Assembly: GCF_001679045.1 (NCBI RefSeq) | Contig: NZ_LYCK01000001.1 | Coordinates: 349,861-413,860, forward strand | DNA length: 64,000 nt | DNA from: Haemophilus haemolyticus | GTDB lineage: Bacteria; Pseudomonadota; Gammaproteobacteria; Enterobacterales; Pasteurellaceae | Direction: 5' to 3' | Shown here: positions 1 to 9,837 of the stretch, one piece after another | How the letters are laid out: every line of letters begins with the position of its first letter | Position numbering within the stretch: the first letter of the stretch is position 1 | The notes under the pieces: model-generated | Database searches by the model: none | Told to the model about the DNA's origin: nothing | Seen by the model: only the letters and a program-made list of their open reading frames with translations | Translations under genes and position numbers: made by a program

Positions 1-605
1 CAAGTGGTGATGTTTATAATTCAACGCAATTTACTGCGGCACATAAAACATTGCCAATAAATTCTTATGCTTTGGTAACCAATTTGCATAACAATCGTAA
101 AGTTATCGTACGTATTAATGATCGTGGGCCTTTTAGTGATAAACGTTTAATTGATCTTTCTCATGCGGCGGCGAAAGAAATAGGATTGATTTCTCGCGGT
201 ATGGGGCAAGTTAGAATTGAAGCCTTACATGTTGCAAAAAATGGACAACTATCTGGCGCAGCGACGAAAACGTTAGAAAAGCATGCTAAAACACAAGAAG
301 CGATGGATCGTTTGGTGGTAAAAAAAGATGCTTCGACAATAAAAAATACAAACGTGGTAAATAGCCAAAAAGGGAGGGATAGTTATAGATTGAAAATGCT
401 TGAACTGGCTTCACGTAGTCAAGCAGATAAATTTATTACTCAGTTGGCTTTAGATAACGTTACCGCTGAAGTTAATCGAACAGGCGAAAAATACGAAATT
501 CATATTGGACCTTTTGATACAAAAGAGAAGATGGTTCAAGTAAGAAATCAATTACAAAAAATGGCAGTAAACAAGCCACTAATTGTTTACACATATAAAA
601 ATTAA
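1..605 (+). CDS. rlpA: RlpA family lytic transglycosylase (5' truncated)
   Basis: The 3' part of a septal-ring lipoprotein that in relatives cleaves glycan strands lacking stem peptides. The frame is open from base 3 without a start, so the lipoprotein signal and N-terminus lie outside the window. The visible part opens in the double-psi beta-barrel catalytic domain (TAAHKTLPINSYALVTNL, then RINDRGPF). After a low-complexity Lys/Thr linker it ends in a SPOR domain of about 75 residues (DSYRLKMLELASRS onward), which binds denuded peptidoglycan at the septum. The catalytic Asp is in NDRGPF. dacA follows 15 bases downstream, which suggests co-transcription. The identification is firm; only the 5' end is missing. 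Confidence 0.93.
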   Translation, partial: SGDVYNSTQFTAAHKTLPINSYALVTNLHNNRKVIVRINDRGPFSDKRLIDLSHAAAKEIGLISRGMGQVRIEALHVAKNGQLSGAATKTLEKHAKTQEAMDRLVVKKDASTIKNTNVVNSQKGRDSYRLKMLELASRSQADKFITQLALDNVTAEVNRTGEKYEIHIGPFDTKEKMVQVRNQLQKMAVNKPLIVYTYKN

Positions 606-620
606 TTGTAGGAACACACT

Positions 621-1802
621 ATGTTGAAAAGAACAACAAAAATCGCATTTTTATCAAGTTTTGTGGCACTTAGTGCTTTTTCGGTATCTGCAGAGGATAT
701 GCAGTTTGGCGTAACTCCACCTCAAATTACTGCTCAAACTTATGTATTGATGGATTACAATTCAGGCGCAATTTTAGCCGCACTTAATCCTGACGAGCGT
801 CAATATCCTGCATCTTTAACTAAAATGATGACAAGTTATGTGGTAGGGAGCGCTTTAAAACAGGGTAAAATTCACAATACCGATATGGTAACCATTGGTG
901 AGAGTGCTTGGGGGCGTAATTTCCCAGACTCATCAAAAATGTTTTTAGATTTAAATTCACAAGTATCTGTAGCAGATTTGAATCGTGGTGTGATTGTTGT
1001 TTCTGGTAATGATGCGACAGTGGCATTAGCTGAACACATTTCTGGCAATGTACCGAACTTTGTAGAAACAATGAACAAATATGTTCAACAATTTGGTTTG
1101 AAAAACACGAATTTCACCACGCCGCATGGTTTAGACGATCCTAATCAATATTCTTCTGCTCGTGATATGGCGCTTATTGGTGCACATATTATTCGTGATT
1201 TACCTGAAGAATATAAAATTTACTCCGAAAAAGATTTTACATTTAATAAAATCAAACAGCCTAATCGTAATGGTTTATTATGGGATAAAACCATTAATGT
1301 TGATGGAATGAAAACAGGCCATACTAGCCAAGCTGGATATAACTTAGTTGCTTCAGCGACTACACCAAACAATATGCGTTTAATTTCTGTAGTGATGGGT
1401 GTTCCAACTTACAAAGGTCGTGAAGTAGAAAGTAAAAAACTTTTACAATGGGGCTTTGCTAATTTCGAAACATTTAAAACTTTAGAGGCAGGCAAAGAAA
1501 TTTCAGAACAACCTGTTTATTATGGTAATAAAGGTAGTGTGAAATTAGGAACATTACAAGATAGCTTTATCACAGTTCCGAAAGGCAAACAAAATGAGCT
1601 TAAAGCTCGATATGAGTTAGAAAGTAAAAACTTACAAGCGCCTTTAGCAAAAGGCCAAGTCGTAGGTAAAGTCATTTATCAATTAGAAGGTAAAGATATT
1701 GCAGCGGTAAACTTACAAGTGATGGATGAAGTGGGCGAAGCTAGTATTTTCGGAAAAGCTTGGGATTGGCTCGTGCTCACTGTAAAAGGCTTATTTGCAT
1801 AA
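621..1802 (+). CDS. dacA: D-alanyl-D-alanine carboxypeptidase (PBP5)
   Basis: Low-molecular-weight penicillin-binding protein that removes the terminal D-Ala from peptidoglycan pentapeptides at the outer face of the inner membrane. At 393 aa it has the usual PBP5 length. A signal peptide (about residues 1-24, ending SVSA) precedes the transpeptidase-like domain, with S65-L-T-K68 as the nucleophile motif, SGN at 128-130 and KTG in DGMKTGHTS. The C-terminal beta domain ends in an amphipathic helix (AWDWLVLTVKGLF) that anchors PBP5 to the membrane. The start follows a GGAAC-type ribosome site 15 bases after rlpA. The rlpA-dacA-ybeD-lipB order matches other gammaproteobacteria. Confidence 0.97.
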   Translation: MLKRTTKIAFLSSFVALSAFSVSAEDMQFGVTPPQITAQTYVLMDYNSGAILAALNPDERQYPASLTKMMTSYVVGSALKQGKIHNTDMVTIGESAWGRNFPDSSKMFLDLNSQVSVADLNRGVIVVSGNDATVALAEHISGNVPNFVETMNKYVQQFGLKNTNFTTPHGLDDPNQYSSARDMALIGAHIIRDLPEEYKIYSEKDFTFNKIKQPNRNGLLWDKTINVDGMKTGHTSQAGYNLVASATTPNNMRLISVVMGVPTYKGREVESKKLLQWGFANFETFKTLEAGKEISEQPVYYGNKGSVKLGTLQDSFITVPKGKQNELKARYELESKNLQAPLAKGQVVGKVIYQLEGKDIAAVNLQVMDEVGEASIFGKAWDWLVLTVKGLFA

Positions 1803-1854
1803 AATATTCCAGAAATTTACCGCACTTTTTTCATTTTTAATTGAGGCATTCGTA

Positions 1855-1882
1855 ATGTGTGGGTGGTGTACCATTCACACAT
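1855..1882 (+). promoter_or_regulatory. 12-bp hairpin in the ybeD leader
   Basis: A near-perfect stem lies between dacA and ybeD. Its left arm is 1855-1866, its right arm 1871-1882, with a UGUA tetraloop and two G-U pairs. It is followed by ATTTTTATTATT, so it could act as a weak terminator or attenuator of dacA transcripts, or as an RNA-processing or stability element for ybeD-lipB mRNA. It ends 24 bases before the ybeD start. The function is inferred; the pairing is visible. Confidence 0.55.
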
Positions 1883-1905
1883 CATTTTTATTATTGGGAA
1901 ATAAT

Positions 1906-2184
1906 ATGACAACAGAAAACGATTACGCAAAACTTAAAGAATTAATGGAATTTCCAGCAAAAATGACATTTAAAGTTGCTGGAATTAATCGCGAGGGGTT
2001 AGCGCAAGATCTAATTCAGGTCGTCCAAAAATATGTTAAAGGCGATTATATTCCTAAGGAAAAACGGAGTAGTAAAGGTACCTATAATTCGGTTTCAATC
2101 GACATTATTGCTGAAAACTTTGAGCAGGTAGAAACACTTTATAAAGAACTTGCTAAAGTTGAAGGCGTAAAAATGGTTATCTAG
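1906..2184 (+). CDS. ybeD: DUF493 family protein YbeD
   Basis: A small cytoplasmic protein of 92 aa with an ACT-like ferredoxin fold (DUF493). It is conserved beside lipB in many gammaproteobacteria, and its biochemical role is not established. The family core is visible ([20 protein letters not shown] and the C-terminal VEGVKMVI). I chose the ATG at 1906, which follows GGGAAATA and gives the family's normal N-terminus. A longer frame from 1795 would run through the dacA tail and the hairpin at 1855-1882. lipB begins one base after the stop codon, so the two are probably translated from one message. Confidence 0.9.
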   Translation: MTTENDYAKLKELMEFPAKMTFKVAGINREGLAQDLIQVVQKYVKGDYIPKEKRSSKGTYNSVSIDIIAENFEQVETLYKELAKVEGVKMVI

Positions 2185-2185
2185 C

Positions 2186-2824
2186 ATGAATAATTCCCTT
2201 ATCGTTCGTCAGTTAGGGTTGCAAGATTATCAAGAAATTTGGCATAAAATGCAGAATTTTACAGATAGCCGCACCGTGGAAACGCAAGACGAAATTTGGT
2301 TGGTGCAACATCCTCCAGTATTTACCCAAGGGCAAGCAGGTAAACCTGAGCATCTTTTACAACGTAGTGAAATACCTGTAGTGCAGTCGGATCGTGGTGG
2401 GCAAATAACCTATCATGCACCCGGTCAGCAAGTGATGTATGTGCTCATTGATATTAAGCGTCATGAGAATTTAAATGTACGTCAATTAGTTACCGCACTT
2501 GAACAAACGGTGGTAAAAACTTTAGCTGAATATGGTATTGAAAGTTATCCAAAACCTGATGCACCAGGCGTGTATGTGGATGGAAAAAAAATTTGTTCTC
2601 TTGGACTGCGTATTCGTCGTGGGTGCTCTTTTCACGGGTTAGCATTGAATATCAATATGGATCTGAATCCATTTCATTATATTAATCCATGTGGCTATGC
2701 CGGTCTTGAAATGTGTCAATTATCAGATTTTGTTAATCAAGATGAAGCTAATTGCGATAAGGTTTCACCAAAATTAATTAAACACTTTGCCGAGCTTTTA
2801 GGCTATAATGTAACAAATTTGTAA
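2186..2824 (+). CDS. lipB: Lipoyl(octanoyl) transferase
   Basis: Transfers octanoate from acyl carrier protein to the lipoyl domains of 2-oxoacid dehydrogenases and the glycine cleavage H protein, the first step of lipoate assembly. At 212 aa it has the family length. The catalytic Lys lies in [16 protein letters not shown] and the acyl-accepting Cys in INPCGYAG, with the [12 protein letters not shown] substrate-binding stretch before them. The gene starts one base after ybeD. A Rho-independent terminator follows directly, so lipA, which completes the pathway, is set off from it. Confidence 0.97.
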   Translation: MNNSLIVRQLGLQDYQEIWHKMQNFTDSRTVETQDEIWLVQHPPVFTQGQAGKPEHLLQRSEIPVVQSDRGGQITYHAPGQQVMYVLIDIKRHENLNVRQLVTALEQTVVKTLAEYGIESYPKPDAPGVYVDGKKICSLGLRIRRGCSFHGLALNINMDLNPFHYINPCGYAGLEMCQLSDFVNQDEANCDKVSPKLIKHFAELLGYNVTNL

Positions 2825-2836
2825 TATTTAATGATC

Positions 2837-2862
2837 AAAAATGCCCTGTTTGGGCATTTTTA
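2837..2862 (+). terminator. Rho-independent terminator between lipB and lipA
   Basis: Left arm AAAAATGCCC (2837-2846) pairs perfectly with GGGCATTTTT (2852-2861) around a five-base loop; the right arm is itself the U-rich tail. It ends 14 bases before the lipA start codon and overlaps the region just upstream of the lipA ribosome site (AGGA, 2866-2869). lipA translation or readthrough could therefore depend on this structure. Confidence 0.75.
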
Positions 2863-2875
2863 TTTAGGAACGCTT

Positions 2876-3838
2876 ATGTCTACGCCTTTCAAAATGGAAC
2901 GCGGTGTAAAATATCGCGATGCGGCAAAAACGTCGATTATTCCAGTAAAAAATATTGATCCAAACCAGGAGCTATTGAAAAAGCCTGAATGGATGAAAAT
3001 TAAACTTCCGGCAAATTCACTTAAAATTGAAAGCATCAAAAATGGAATGCGTCGTCATGGTTTGCATTCCGTGTGTGAAGAAGCATCTTGTCCAAATTTA
3101 CACGAATGTTTTAATCATGGAACAGCAACTTTTATGATTTTAGGTGCAATTTGCACGCGCCGTTGCCCATTCTGTGATGTTGCACATGGGAAACCATTAC
3201 CGCCCGATCCTGAAGAGCCACAAAAATTGGCTGAAACTATCCAAGATATGAAACTTAAATATGTGGTGATTACATCGGTGGATCGCGATGATCTGCCTGA
3301 TCGTGGCGCGGGTCATTTTGCAGAATGTGTAAAAGCTGTGCGCGAGCTTAATCCTAACATTAAGATTGAAATTTTAGTGCCTGATTTCCGTGGTCGCATT
3401 ACACAGGCATTGGAAAAATTAAAAGATAATCCGCCAGATGTTTTCAACCATAATTTAGAAAATGTGCCGCGCCTATATAAAGAGATTCGTCCTGGAGCAG
3501 ATTACGAATGGTCACTGAAATTATTGCGTGAATTTAAAGAAATGTTCCCGAATATCCCAACTAAATCAGGTTTAATGGTGGGATTAGGAGAAACCAACGA
3601 GGAAATTTTACAAGTCATGCAAGATTTACGTGATAATGGTGTGACAATGCTCACGTTGGGGCAATATCTTCAACCTAGCCGCCATCATTTACCTGTTGCG
3701 CGTTATGTTCCGCCAAGCGAATTTGATGAATTCCGTGAGAAAGCCAATGAAATGGGCTTTGAACATGCGGCTTGTGGACCATTTGTTCGCTCTTCTTATC
3801 ACGCTGATTTACAAGCTAGTGGCGGATTAGTGAAATAA
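2876..3838 (+). CDS. lipA: Lipoyl synthase
   Basis: Radical-SAM enzyme that inserts two sulfurs into protein-bound octanoyl groups, completing lipoate. The product is 320 aa. The N-terminal auxiliary cluster motif is [12 protein letters not shown], and the radical-SAM cluster motif is [13 protein letters not shown]. The C-terminal Ser of the auxiliary cluster is in the VRSSYHA region. The ATG at 2876 is preceded by AGGA at good spacing. An upstream in-frame ATG at 2831 lies inside the lipB terminator and is rejected. The gene ends in a USS-type hairpin, and no further lipoate gene follows. Confidence 0.97.
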   Translation: MSTPFKMERGVKYRDAAKTSIIPVKNIDPNQELLKKPEWMKIKLPANSLKIESIKNGMRRHGLHSVCEEASCPNLHECFNHGTATFMILGAICTRRCPFCDVAHGKPLPPDPEEPQKLAETIQDMKLKYVVITSVDRDDLPDRGAGHFAECVKAVRELNPNIKIEILVPDFRGRITQALEKLKDNPPDVFNHNLENVPRLYKEIRPGADYEWSLKLLREFKEMFPNIPTKSGLMVGLGETNEEILQVMQDLRDNGVTMLTLGQYLQPSRHHLPVARYVPPSEFDEFREKANEMGFEHAACGPFVRSSYHADLQASGGLVK

Positions 3839-3860
3839 TTTAAAACTGCTCTGAATTAAG

Positions 3861-3899
3861 CCGCACTTTTTGCTTGTCACGAAAGTGCGGTTTATTTTT
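3861..3899 (+). terminator. USS-type terminator after lipA
   Basis: CCGCACTTT (3861-3869) pairs with AAAGTGCGG (3882-3890) and is followed by TTTATTTTTG. One arm contains an exact USS core (3883-3891); the other differs from it at one base. It closes the lipA transcript. Confidence 0.75.
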
Positions 3900-4008
3900 G
3901 ATGTTTTTTTTCACCGAATATTTACTAGCCAGAATTATTGCAAGCCTGTAAAATAGCCGACCGCTTTATTCGACTAATTATTTATAACACCTGACGATAT
4001 TGTAGAAA

Positions 4009-5433
4009 ATGACTCAAAAATTACATATTAAAACTTGGGGCTGCCAGATGAATGAATATGATTCATCTAAAATGGCCGATCTTTTATTAAGTACTCATGG
4101 ATTAGAACTTACTGAAATTCCTGAAGAAGCAGACGTATTATTATTGAATACCTGTTCTATTCGTGAAAAAGCACAAGAAAAAGTGTTCCACCAACTTGGT
4201 CGTTGGAAAGAATTAAAGAAAAATAATCCAAATTTAGTGATTGGTGTGGGCGGCTGTGTAGCTTCTCAAGAAGGGGAACATATTCGTCATCGTGCGCCTT
4301 ATGTAGATATTATTTTTGGTCCGCAAACTTTGCACCGTCTGCCTGAAATGATTAACCAAATTCGTGGTGGTAAGAGTTCTGTTGTAGATGTAAGTTTCCC
4401 TGAAATTGAGAAATTTGACCGCTTACCTGAACCTCGTGCAGAAGGTCCAACGGCATTTGTTTCGATTATGGAAGGCTGTAATAAATACTGTACTTTCTGT
4501 GTTGTACCTTATACACGCGGTGAAGAAGTCAGCCGTCCTGTGGATGACGTGCTATTTGAAATTGCCCAGCTTGCGGATCAAGGTGTGCGTGAGGTCAACC
4601 TACTTGGCCAAAATGTAAATGCTTATCGTGGGCCGACACATGATGGTCAAATTTGTAGCTTTGCTGAGTTGCTTCGTCTTGTGGCGTCTATCGATGGTAT
4701 TGACCGTTTACGTTTTACAACCAGTCATCCAATAGAATTTACGGATGATATTATTGACGTATATCGTGATACGCCTGAATTGGTGAGTTTTTTACATCTT
4801 CCAGTCCAAGCGGGTTCTGACCGTGTATTAACGATGATGAAACGTGGTCATACAGCATTAGAATATAAATCTATTATTCGTAAACTTCGTGCTGTGCGTC
4901 CTGATATTCAAATCAGCTCTGACTTTATTGTTGGTTTCCCTGGTGAAACTGCAGAAGATTTTGAGCAAACTATGAATTTGATTGCACAAGTGAACTTTGA
5001 TATGAGCTTCAGTTTTGTGTACTCAGCCCGACCAGGTACACCAGCTGCAGATATGCCAGATGATGTAACAGAAGATGAAAAGAAACAGCGTCTTTATGTG
5101 TTACAAGAGCGTATTAATCAACAAGCTGCACAGTTTAGCCGTCGCATGCTTGGCACAGAACAACGCGTGTTAGTTGAAGGGCCATCGAAGAAAGACATTA
5201 TGGAATTAACGGGACGTACTGAAACGAATCGTATTGTCAATTTCCAAGGTTCTCCAGAAATGATAGGTAAATTTGTGGATGTGAAAATCACTGATGTTTA
5301 TACCAATTCTCTACGCGGTGAAGTGGTGCGTACAGAAGATGAAATGGGATTACGTATTGCGCAGTCTCCACAAGAAGTGATGAATCGCACACGTAAAGAA
5401 GATGAATTAGGTGTAGGGCGTTACCACGGTTAA
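4009..5433 (+). CDS. miaB: tRNA-2-methylthio-N6-dimethylallyladenosine synthase
   Basis: Methylthiotransferase that converts i6A37 to ms2i6A37 in tRNAs reading UNN codons. The protein is 474 aa. The N-terminal UPF0004 domain carries the three auxiliary-cluster cysteines ([31 protein letters not shown]). The radical-SAM domain has [17 protein letters not shown], and a C-terminal TRAM domain binds the tRNA. It stands alone between the lipA terminator and a USS-pair terminator shared with convergent ung. In H. influenzae Rd, as I recall, a citrate-lyase cluster lies between lipA and miaB; here the gap is only 170 bases. Confidence 0.97.
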   Translation: MTQKLHIKTWGCQMNEYDSSKMADLLLSTHGLELTEIPEEADVLLLNTCSIREKAQEKVFHQLGRWKELKKNNPNLVIGVGGCVASQEGEHIRHRAPYVDIIFGPQTLHRLPEMINQIRGGKSSVVDVSFPEIEKFDRLPEPRAEGPTAFVSIMEGCNKYCTFCVVPYTRGEEVSRPVDDVLFEIAQLADQGVREVNLLGQNVNAYRGPTHDGQICSFAELLRLVASIDGIDRLRFTTSHPIEFTDDIIDVYRDTPELVSFLHLPVQAGSDRVLTMMKRGHTALEYKSIIRKLRAVRPDIQISSDFIVGFPGETAEDFEQTMNLIAQVNFDMSFSFVYSARPGTPAADMPDDVTEDEKKQRLYVLQERINQQAAQFSRRMLGTEQRVLVEGPSKKDIMELTGRTETNRIVNFQGSPEMIGKFVDVKITDVYTNSLRGEVVRTEDEMGLRIAQSPQEVMNRTRKEDELGVGRYHG

Positions 5434-5452
5434 TTGAAATCTTGAAATATTT

Positions 5453-5489
5453 AACCGCACTTTGAGAAATTAAAGTGCGGTTATTTTTT
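5453..5489. terminator. Paired-USS bidirectional terminator (miaB/ung)
   Basis: AACCGCACTTT (5453-5463) and AAAGTGCGGTT (5472-5482) form an 11-bp perfect stem. Both arms contain exact USS cores. It is followed by ATTTTTTT on the plus strand. It lies between the 3' ends of convergent miaB and ung and could serve both. Confidence 0.85.
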
Positions 5490-5503
5490 TAGGGATATAT
5501 GGT

Positions 5504-6163
5504 TTAGATTTGCCAATCTATCGGTTTTATTCCGTGGCTTTCCAAATATGAATTTGTTTTGGAAAAATGATGACAGCCAAAGAAACCTCGATGAGCTGAA
5601 AGTGGGGAAGGATGTGGAGCCGTTAAAACAAGATGACGAGTGCGGTCAATAATTTGCCCTTTTTTTTGTGCGTGACTGCCCCAAAGTAAAAACACGAGTT
5701 TTTCACGATGTTCATTAAGCGCTGCAATAACACGATCAGTAAACGTTTCCCAGCCGAAATTAGCATGTGAATGTGCCATCCCTCGTTCTACAGTAAGTAC
5801 TGTGTTGAGCAGCAATACCCCTTGTTCTGCCCATTTGACTAAATAACCATGTGATGGCATTTGGAATCCCGAAATATCTTGTGTGAGTTCTTTATACATA
5901 TTTAATAGGGAAGGGGGGATGGCAACCTCGGGTTTTACTGAAAAAGCCAATCCATGAGCTTGGTTTGGTCCATGATAAGGATCCTGACCTAAAATCACCA
6001 CTTTTACATCTTCAAAAGCGGTATATTTGAATGCGTTAAATACATCTTCTTGTGGGGGATAAATCGTTTTCCCGCTTGCTCTTGCAAGATGAACCTGTTG
6101 TAGTGCGTGTTGAAAGTAAGGTTGTTCTTTTTCTTTTCCGATAACATCTGTCCAGGTTTTCAT
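5504..6163 (-). CDS. ung: Uracil-DNA glycosylase
   Basis: Excises uracil from DNA to start base-excision repair. At 219 aa it is a standard family-1 UDG. The water-activating motif [13 protein letters not shown] contains the catalytic Asp61. The C-terminal DNA-intercalation motif [11 protein letters not shown] carries the catalytic His and the Leu wedge. The start ATG is at 6163, on the complementary strand of a 267-base gap shared with divergent grcA. Confidence 0.98.
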   Translation of the reverse strand: MKTWTDVIGKEKEQPYFQHALQQVHLARASGKTIYPPQEDVFNAFKYTAFEDVKVVILGQDPYHGPNQAHGLAFSVKPEVAIPPSLLNMYKELTQDISGFQMPSHGYLVKWAEQGVLLLNTVLTVERGMAHSHANFGWETFTDRVIAALNEHREKLVFLLWGSHAQKKGQIIDRTRHLVLTAPHPSPLSAHRGFFGCHHFSKTNSYLESHGIKPIDWQI

Positions 6164-6350
6164 TATTTTGATCCCATTAATAAATTTGCTCTTATTATAA
6201 ACAAAAAGATTAAGGCAATAAAAAGTTTAAAGGTTAAATTCATGTTAAATTATTTTGGGCGAATCGTGATTTAAATAAGTAAAGTTTAATTTAGATCAAA
6301 TTTGTAAAATTGTCTTAAAAAGATAATCTGTTCTTTATCAAAAAAATCCA

Positions 6351-6377
6351 AAATAATTTGAAATCTTCAAATTATTT
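6351..6377. promoter_or_regulatory. 27-bp perfect inverted repeat over the grcA promoter
   Basis: AAATAATTTGAA (6351-6362), spacer ATC, and TTCAAATTATTT (6366-6377) form a perfect 12-bp inverted repeat. Its right end touches the predicted -35 element. The core TTGAAATCTTCAA resembles an FNR site (TTGAT, four bases, ATCAA) but is one base short between half-sites. grcA homologues are induced anaerobically, so a role as operator is plausible but unproven. Confidence 0.55.
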
Positions 6378-6403
6378 GATAAAATTTGTACAGTTTTTAT
6401 GAT
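6376..6403 (+). promoter_or_regulatory. Predicted grcA promoter
   Basis: TTGATA (6376-6381), 16-base spacer, TATGAT (6398-6403). Transcription would start near 6410, about 20 bases before the start codon. The inverted repeat just upstream is centred near -46, close to the position of a class II activator. Confidence 0.55.
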
Positions 6404-6430
6404 TATTCCAATGCCAATTAGGAGGCTATT

Positions 6431-6814
6431 ATGATTAAAGGTATTCAAATTACTCAAGCGGCAAATGACAATTTGCTTAATTCATTCTGGTTATTAGACA
6501 GCGAAAAAAATGAAGCGCGTTGCTTATGTGCAAAAGGCGAATTTGCTGAAGACCAAGTTGTTGCTGTTAGCGAATTAGGTCAAATCGAATACCGTGAATT
6601 ACCAGTAAACGTAGCGCCAACTGTTAAAGTTGAAGGTGGCCAACACTTAAACGTAAACGTATTACGTCGTGAAACTTTAGAAGATGCGGTAAATAACCCA
6701 GATAAATATCCACAATTAACTATCCGTGTTTCTGGTTACGCAGTACGCTTCAACTCTTTAACGCCAGAACAACAACGCGACGTTATCACTCGTACTTTCA
6801 CTGAAAGCCTATAA
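6431..6814 (+). CDS. grcA: Autonomous glycyl radical cofactor
   Basis: A 127-aa spare part for pyruvate formate-lyase. When oxygen cleaves the glycyl-radical loop of PFL, this protein (YfiD) supplies an intact one. The C-terminal glycyl-radical motif [17 protein letters not shown] is present with Gly102 as the radical site, and the last 50 residues match the C-terminus of PFL. An excellent ribosome site (AGGAGG) precedes the ATG, and codon use suggests high expression. It is monocistronic, with its own promoter and a strong terminator. Formate from PFL is the substrate of the formate dehydrogenase encoded later in the window. Confidence 0.97.
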   Translation: MIKGIQITQAANDNLLNSFWLLDSEKNEARCLCAKGEFAEDQVVAVSELGQIEYRELPVNVAPTVKVEGGQHLNVNVLRRETLEDAVNNPDKYPQLTIRVSGYAVRFNSLTPEQQRDVITRTFTESL

Positions 6815-6835
6815 TTTCAGTTTGAATGAAAAAAG

Positions 6836-6864
6836 AAACCCCGAAGTAATTCGGGGTTTTGTTT
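6836..6864 (+). terminator. grcA terminator
   Basis: AAACCCCGAA (6836-6845), loop GTAA, TTCGGGGTTT (6850-6859), then TTGTTTT. A 10-bp perfect stem; classical Rho-independent terminator. Confidence 0.9.
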
Positions 6865-6981
6865 TATCTAAAAGGTTAAAAAATTTGACCGCACTTTTCC
6901 CTTTCATCCCTAGCGATTTCCACGCTTTTCAGGTACAATCCGCTAGTTAAATTTAATGATTTTTGAGAAAAACTATCTTTT

Positions 6982-8778
6982 ATGAAGAATATTCGCAACT
7001 TTTCTATTATTGCCCATATTGACCACGGTAAATCGACGCTTTCTGACCGTTTGATTCAAACTTGTGGTGGCCTTTCGGATCGTGAAATGGAAGCTCAAGT
7101 GCTAGATTCAATGGATCTTGAGCGTGAGCGTGGAATTACCATCAAAGCACAAAGTGTTACTTTAAATTATAAAGCCAAAGATGGCGAAACTTATCAATTA
7201 AACTTTATCGATACACCGGGACACGTGGACTTTTCCTATGAGGTGTCTCGCTCTCTTGCTGCTTGTGAAGGGGCGTTGTTGGTGGTCGATGCTGGCCAAG
7301 GGGTAGAAGCCCAAACTCTGGCAAACTGTTATACCGCAATTGAAATGGATTTAGAAGTAGTACCGATTTTAAATAAAATCGACTTACCAGCTGCTGATCC
7401 TGAACGGGTAGCTGAAGAAATTGAAGATATCGTGGGAATTGATGCGATGGAAGCGGTTCGATGCTCTGCTAAAACGGGTGTAGGTATCGAAGATGTATTA
7501 GAAGAAATCGTTGCGAAAATTCCTGCACCAGAAGGTGATCCTAATGCGCCATTACAAGCATTGATTATTGATTCTTGGTTCGATAATTATTTGGGCGTGG
7601 TGTCTTTAGTGCGTATTAAAAACGGGATATTACGTAAAGGCGATAAAATTAAAGTGATGTCTACCGGACAAGCTTACAATGTAGATCGTTTAGGGATTTT
7701 CACGCCAAAACAAGAAGACACTACTATTTTAGAATGTGGCGAAGTTGGTTGGGTAGTTTGTGCGATTAAAGATATTTTAGGTGCGCCAGTTGGGGATACT
7801 TTAACGCTTCAACATAATCCAGCAACTGAGGTTTTACCAGGCTTTAAAAAAGTAAAACCGCAAGTTTATGCAGGCCTTTTCCCGGTTAGCTCAGATGATT
7901 ATGAAGCATTTCGTGATGCACTGAGTAAGTTGAGCTTAAATGATGCTTCACTTTTCTATGAGCCGGAAACTTCAACCGCACTTGGCTTTGGTTTCCGCTG
8001 TGGTTTCCTTGGCCTTTTACACATGGAAATCATTCAAGAGCGTCTAGAGCGTGAGTATGATTTAGATCTTATCACTACTGCGCCAACGGTTATTTACGAA
8101 GTGCAATTAACGAATGGTGATGTTGTTTACGTCGATAGCCCATCGAAATTGCCTCCGCTTAATAATATTGCTGAAATCCGTGAACCGATTGCTGAATGCA
8201 ATATGTTAGTGCCGCAAGAATATTTAGGTAACGTCATTACACTTTGTGTGGAAAAACGTGGCGTACAAACCAATATGGTATATCATGGTAATCAAATTGC
8301 GCTGACTTATGAGATTCCAATGGGCGAAGTTGTTCTAGACTTCTTTGACCGTTTAAAATCAACATCGCGTGGTTATGCTTCGTTAGATTACGGTTTCAAA
8401 CGTTTCCAAGCTGCAGATATGGTTCGCGTGGATATTATGATTAACAGCGAACGAGTAGATGCTTTGGCTTTAATCGTTCATAAAGATAATTCACAATATC
8501 GTGGCCGTGAATTGGTTGAAAAAATGCGTGAGTTAATTCCTCGTCAGCAATTTGATATTGCTATTCAAGCAGCGATTGGAAACCATATTATTGCTCGTTC
8601 TACGGTGAAACAATTACGTAAAAACGTATTAGCAAAATGTTATGGTGGTGACGTGAGCCGTAAGAAAAAACTCTTACAGAAACAGAAAGAAGGTAAAAAA
8701 CGTATGAAGTCTTTGGGTAACGTAGAAGTGCCACAAGAAGCGTTTTTAGCAATTTTACATGTAGGAAAAGATAAATAA
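6982..8778 (+). CDS. lepA: Elongation factor 4 (LepA)
   Basis: Ribosome-associated translational GTPase of 598 aa that in E. coli affects initiation and ribosome assembly and can back-translocate stalled ribosomes. The G domain shows [10 protein letters not shown] (G1), DTPGH (G3) and NKIDLP (G4). EF-G-like domains follow, then the LepA-specific C-terminus rich in Lys ([20 protein letters not shown]). It is first in a lepA-lepB-rnc-era row, as in E. coli. lepB starts 8 bases downstream. Confidence 0.98.
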   Translation: MKNIRNFSIIAHIDHGKSTLSDRLIQTCGGLSDREMEAQVLDSMDLERERGITIKAQSVTLNYKAKDGETYQLNFIDTPGHVDFSYEVSRSLAACEGALLVVDAGQGVEAQTLANCYTAIEMDLEVVPILNKIDLPAADPERVAEEIEDIVGIDAMEAVRCSAKTGVGIEDVLEEIVAKIPAPEGDPNAPLQALIIDSWFDNYLGVVSLVRIKNGILRKGDKIKVMSTGQAYNVDRLGIFTPKQEDTTILECGEVGWVVCAIKDILGAPVGDTLTLQHNPATEVLPGFKKVKPQVYAGLFPVSSDDYEAFRDALSKLSLNDASLFYEPETSTALGFGFRCGFLGLLHMEIIQERLEREYDLDLITTAPTVIYEVQLTNGDVVYVDSPSKLPPLNNIAEIREPIAECNMLVPQEYLGNVITLCVEKRGVQTNMVYHGNQIALTYEIPMGEVVLDFFDRLKSTSRGYASLDYGFKRFQAADMVRVDIMINSERVDALALIVHKDNSQYRGRELVEKMRELIPRQQFDIAIQAAIGNHIIARSTVKQLRKNVLAKCYGGDVSRKKKLLQKQKEGKKRMKSLGNVEVPQEAFLAILHVGKDK

Positions 8779-8786
8779 GGGAAATT

Positions 8787-9836
8787 ATGTCAAATTTATT
8801 TTTTGTGATTTTACTGGCGGTTGGTTTTGGTGTTTGGAAAGTTTTAGATTATTTTCAATTACCAAACACATTCAGTATTGTATTGCTAATTTTGACCGCA
8901 CTTTCAGGCGTATTATGGTGTTACCATTATTTTGTGGTAACGCCAAAACGTAATCGTAAAATTGCACGTGCTGAACAGCGTTCAGGCCAAGTATTAACTG
9001 ACGAAGAAAAAGCAAAAATTGAACCGATTTCCGAAGCCTCCGAGTTTTTATCATCTCTTTTTCCGGTGCTTTCTGTCGTATTCTTAGTACGCTCTTTTTT
9101 ATTTGAACCATTTCAAATTCCATCAGGTTCAATGGAATCAACCTTACGAGTTGGTGACTTTTTGGTAGTGAACAAATATGCTTATGGCGTGAAAGATCCG
9201 ATTTTCCAAAACACCATTATTGCTGGTGAAAAACCACAACGAGGTGATGTAATTGTGTTTAAAGCACCACAACAAGCTTTGATTCGTACTGGTCTTGGTG
9301 CAACTCGAGCAGCCTTTGCAGAAAATTTAGCGTTAAGCTCAAAAGATAATATGTCTGGTGTCGATTATATTAAGCGTATTATTGGAAAGGGCGGAGATCG
9401 CGTCATTTTTGATGCGGAACAAAAAACGCTAAAAGTGGTATATGGTAAAGAAGGCAAACCTTGTGAAGTTGATTGCGAAACCAAGGCGTTTGAATATACA
9501 CAAAATCCAACAAATCCTGCTTTTCCTAATGAATTAGAATTGACTGAAAAAGGTGATGTGACACACAATGTGTTAATTAGTGAGTATCGTCGTTATTCAG
9601 GTCCTGAGTTTTTCCCACAAGAAGGTATGCAAACTGCAGAATGGCTTGTGCCAGAAGGACAGTATTTTGTGATGGGTGATCATCGCGATCACAGCGATGA
9701 TAGCCGTTTCTGGGGCTTTGTGCCTGAAAAAAATATTGTGGGTAAAGCTACTTATATTTGGATGAGCTTAGAAAAAGAAGCGAATGAATGGCCAACAGGT
9801 TTCCGTTTTGATCGTTTCTTTACAGCAATAAAATAA
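8787..9836 (+). CDS. lepB: Signal peptidase I
   Basis: Membrane serine protease that removes signal peptides from Sec- and Tat-exported proteins. The product is 349 aa, slightly longer than E. coli LepB. Two N-terminal membrane segments (about residues 3-20 and 27-50) flank a charged loop. The periplasmic catalytic domain has Ser115 in PSGSMEST and Lys196 in DYIKRIIG, plus the conserved [11 protein letters not shown] box. It is translated 8 bases after lepA, and rnc follows with one base between. A USS lies within the second membrane-segment codons (8895-8903). Confidence 0.97.
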   Translation: MSNLFFVILLAVGFGVWKVLDYFQLPNTFSIVLLILTALSGVLWCYHYFVVTPKRNRKIARAEQRSGQVLTDEEKAKIEPISEASEFLSSLFPVLSVVFLVRSFLFEPFQIPSGSMESTLRVGDFLVVNKYAYGVKDPIFQNTIIAGEKPQRGDVIVFKAPQQALIRTGLGATRAAFAENLALSSKDNMSGVDYIKRIIGKGGDRVIFDAEQKTLKVVYGKEGKPCEVDCETKAFEYTQNPTNPAFPNELELTEKGDVTHNVLISEYRRYSGPEFFPQEGMQTAEWLVPEGQYFVMGDHRDHSDDSRFWGFVPEKNIVGKATYIWMSLEKEANEWPTGFRFDRFFTAIK

Positions 9837-9837
9837 G

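Noticed and set aside
1795..1905. A longer ybeD reading frame beginning inside dacA.
   Set aside because: The extra residues match no family member and span a USS and a hairpin; ATG 1906 has the expected start.
3938..3987. A promoter for miaB in the lipA-miaB gap.
   Set aside because: Several -35-like and -10-like words are present but none has acceptable spacing; I could not choose one.
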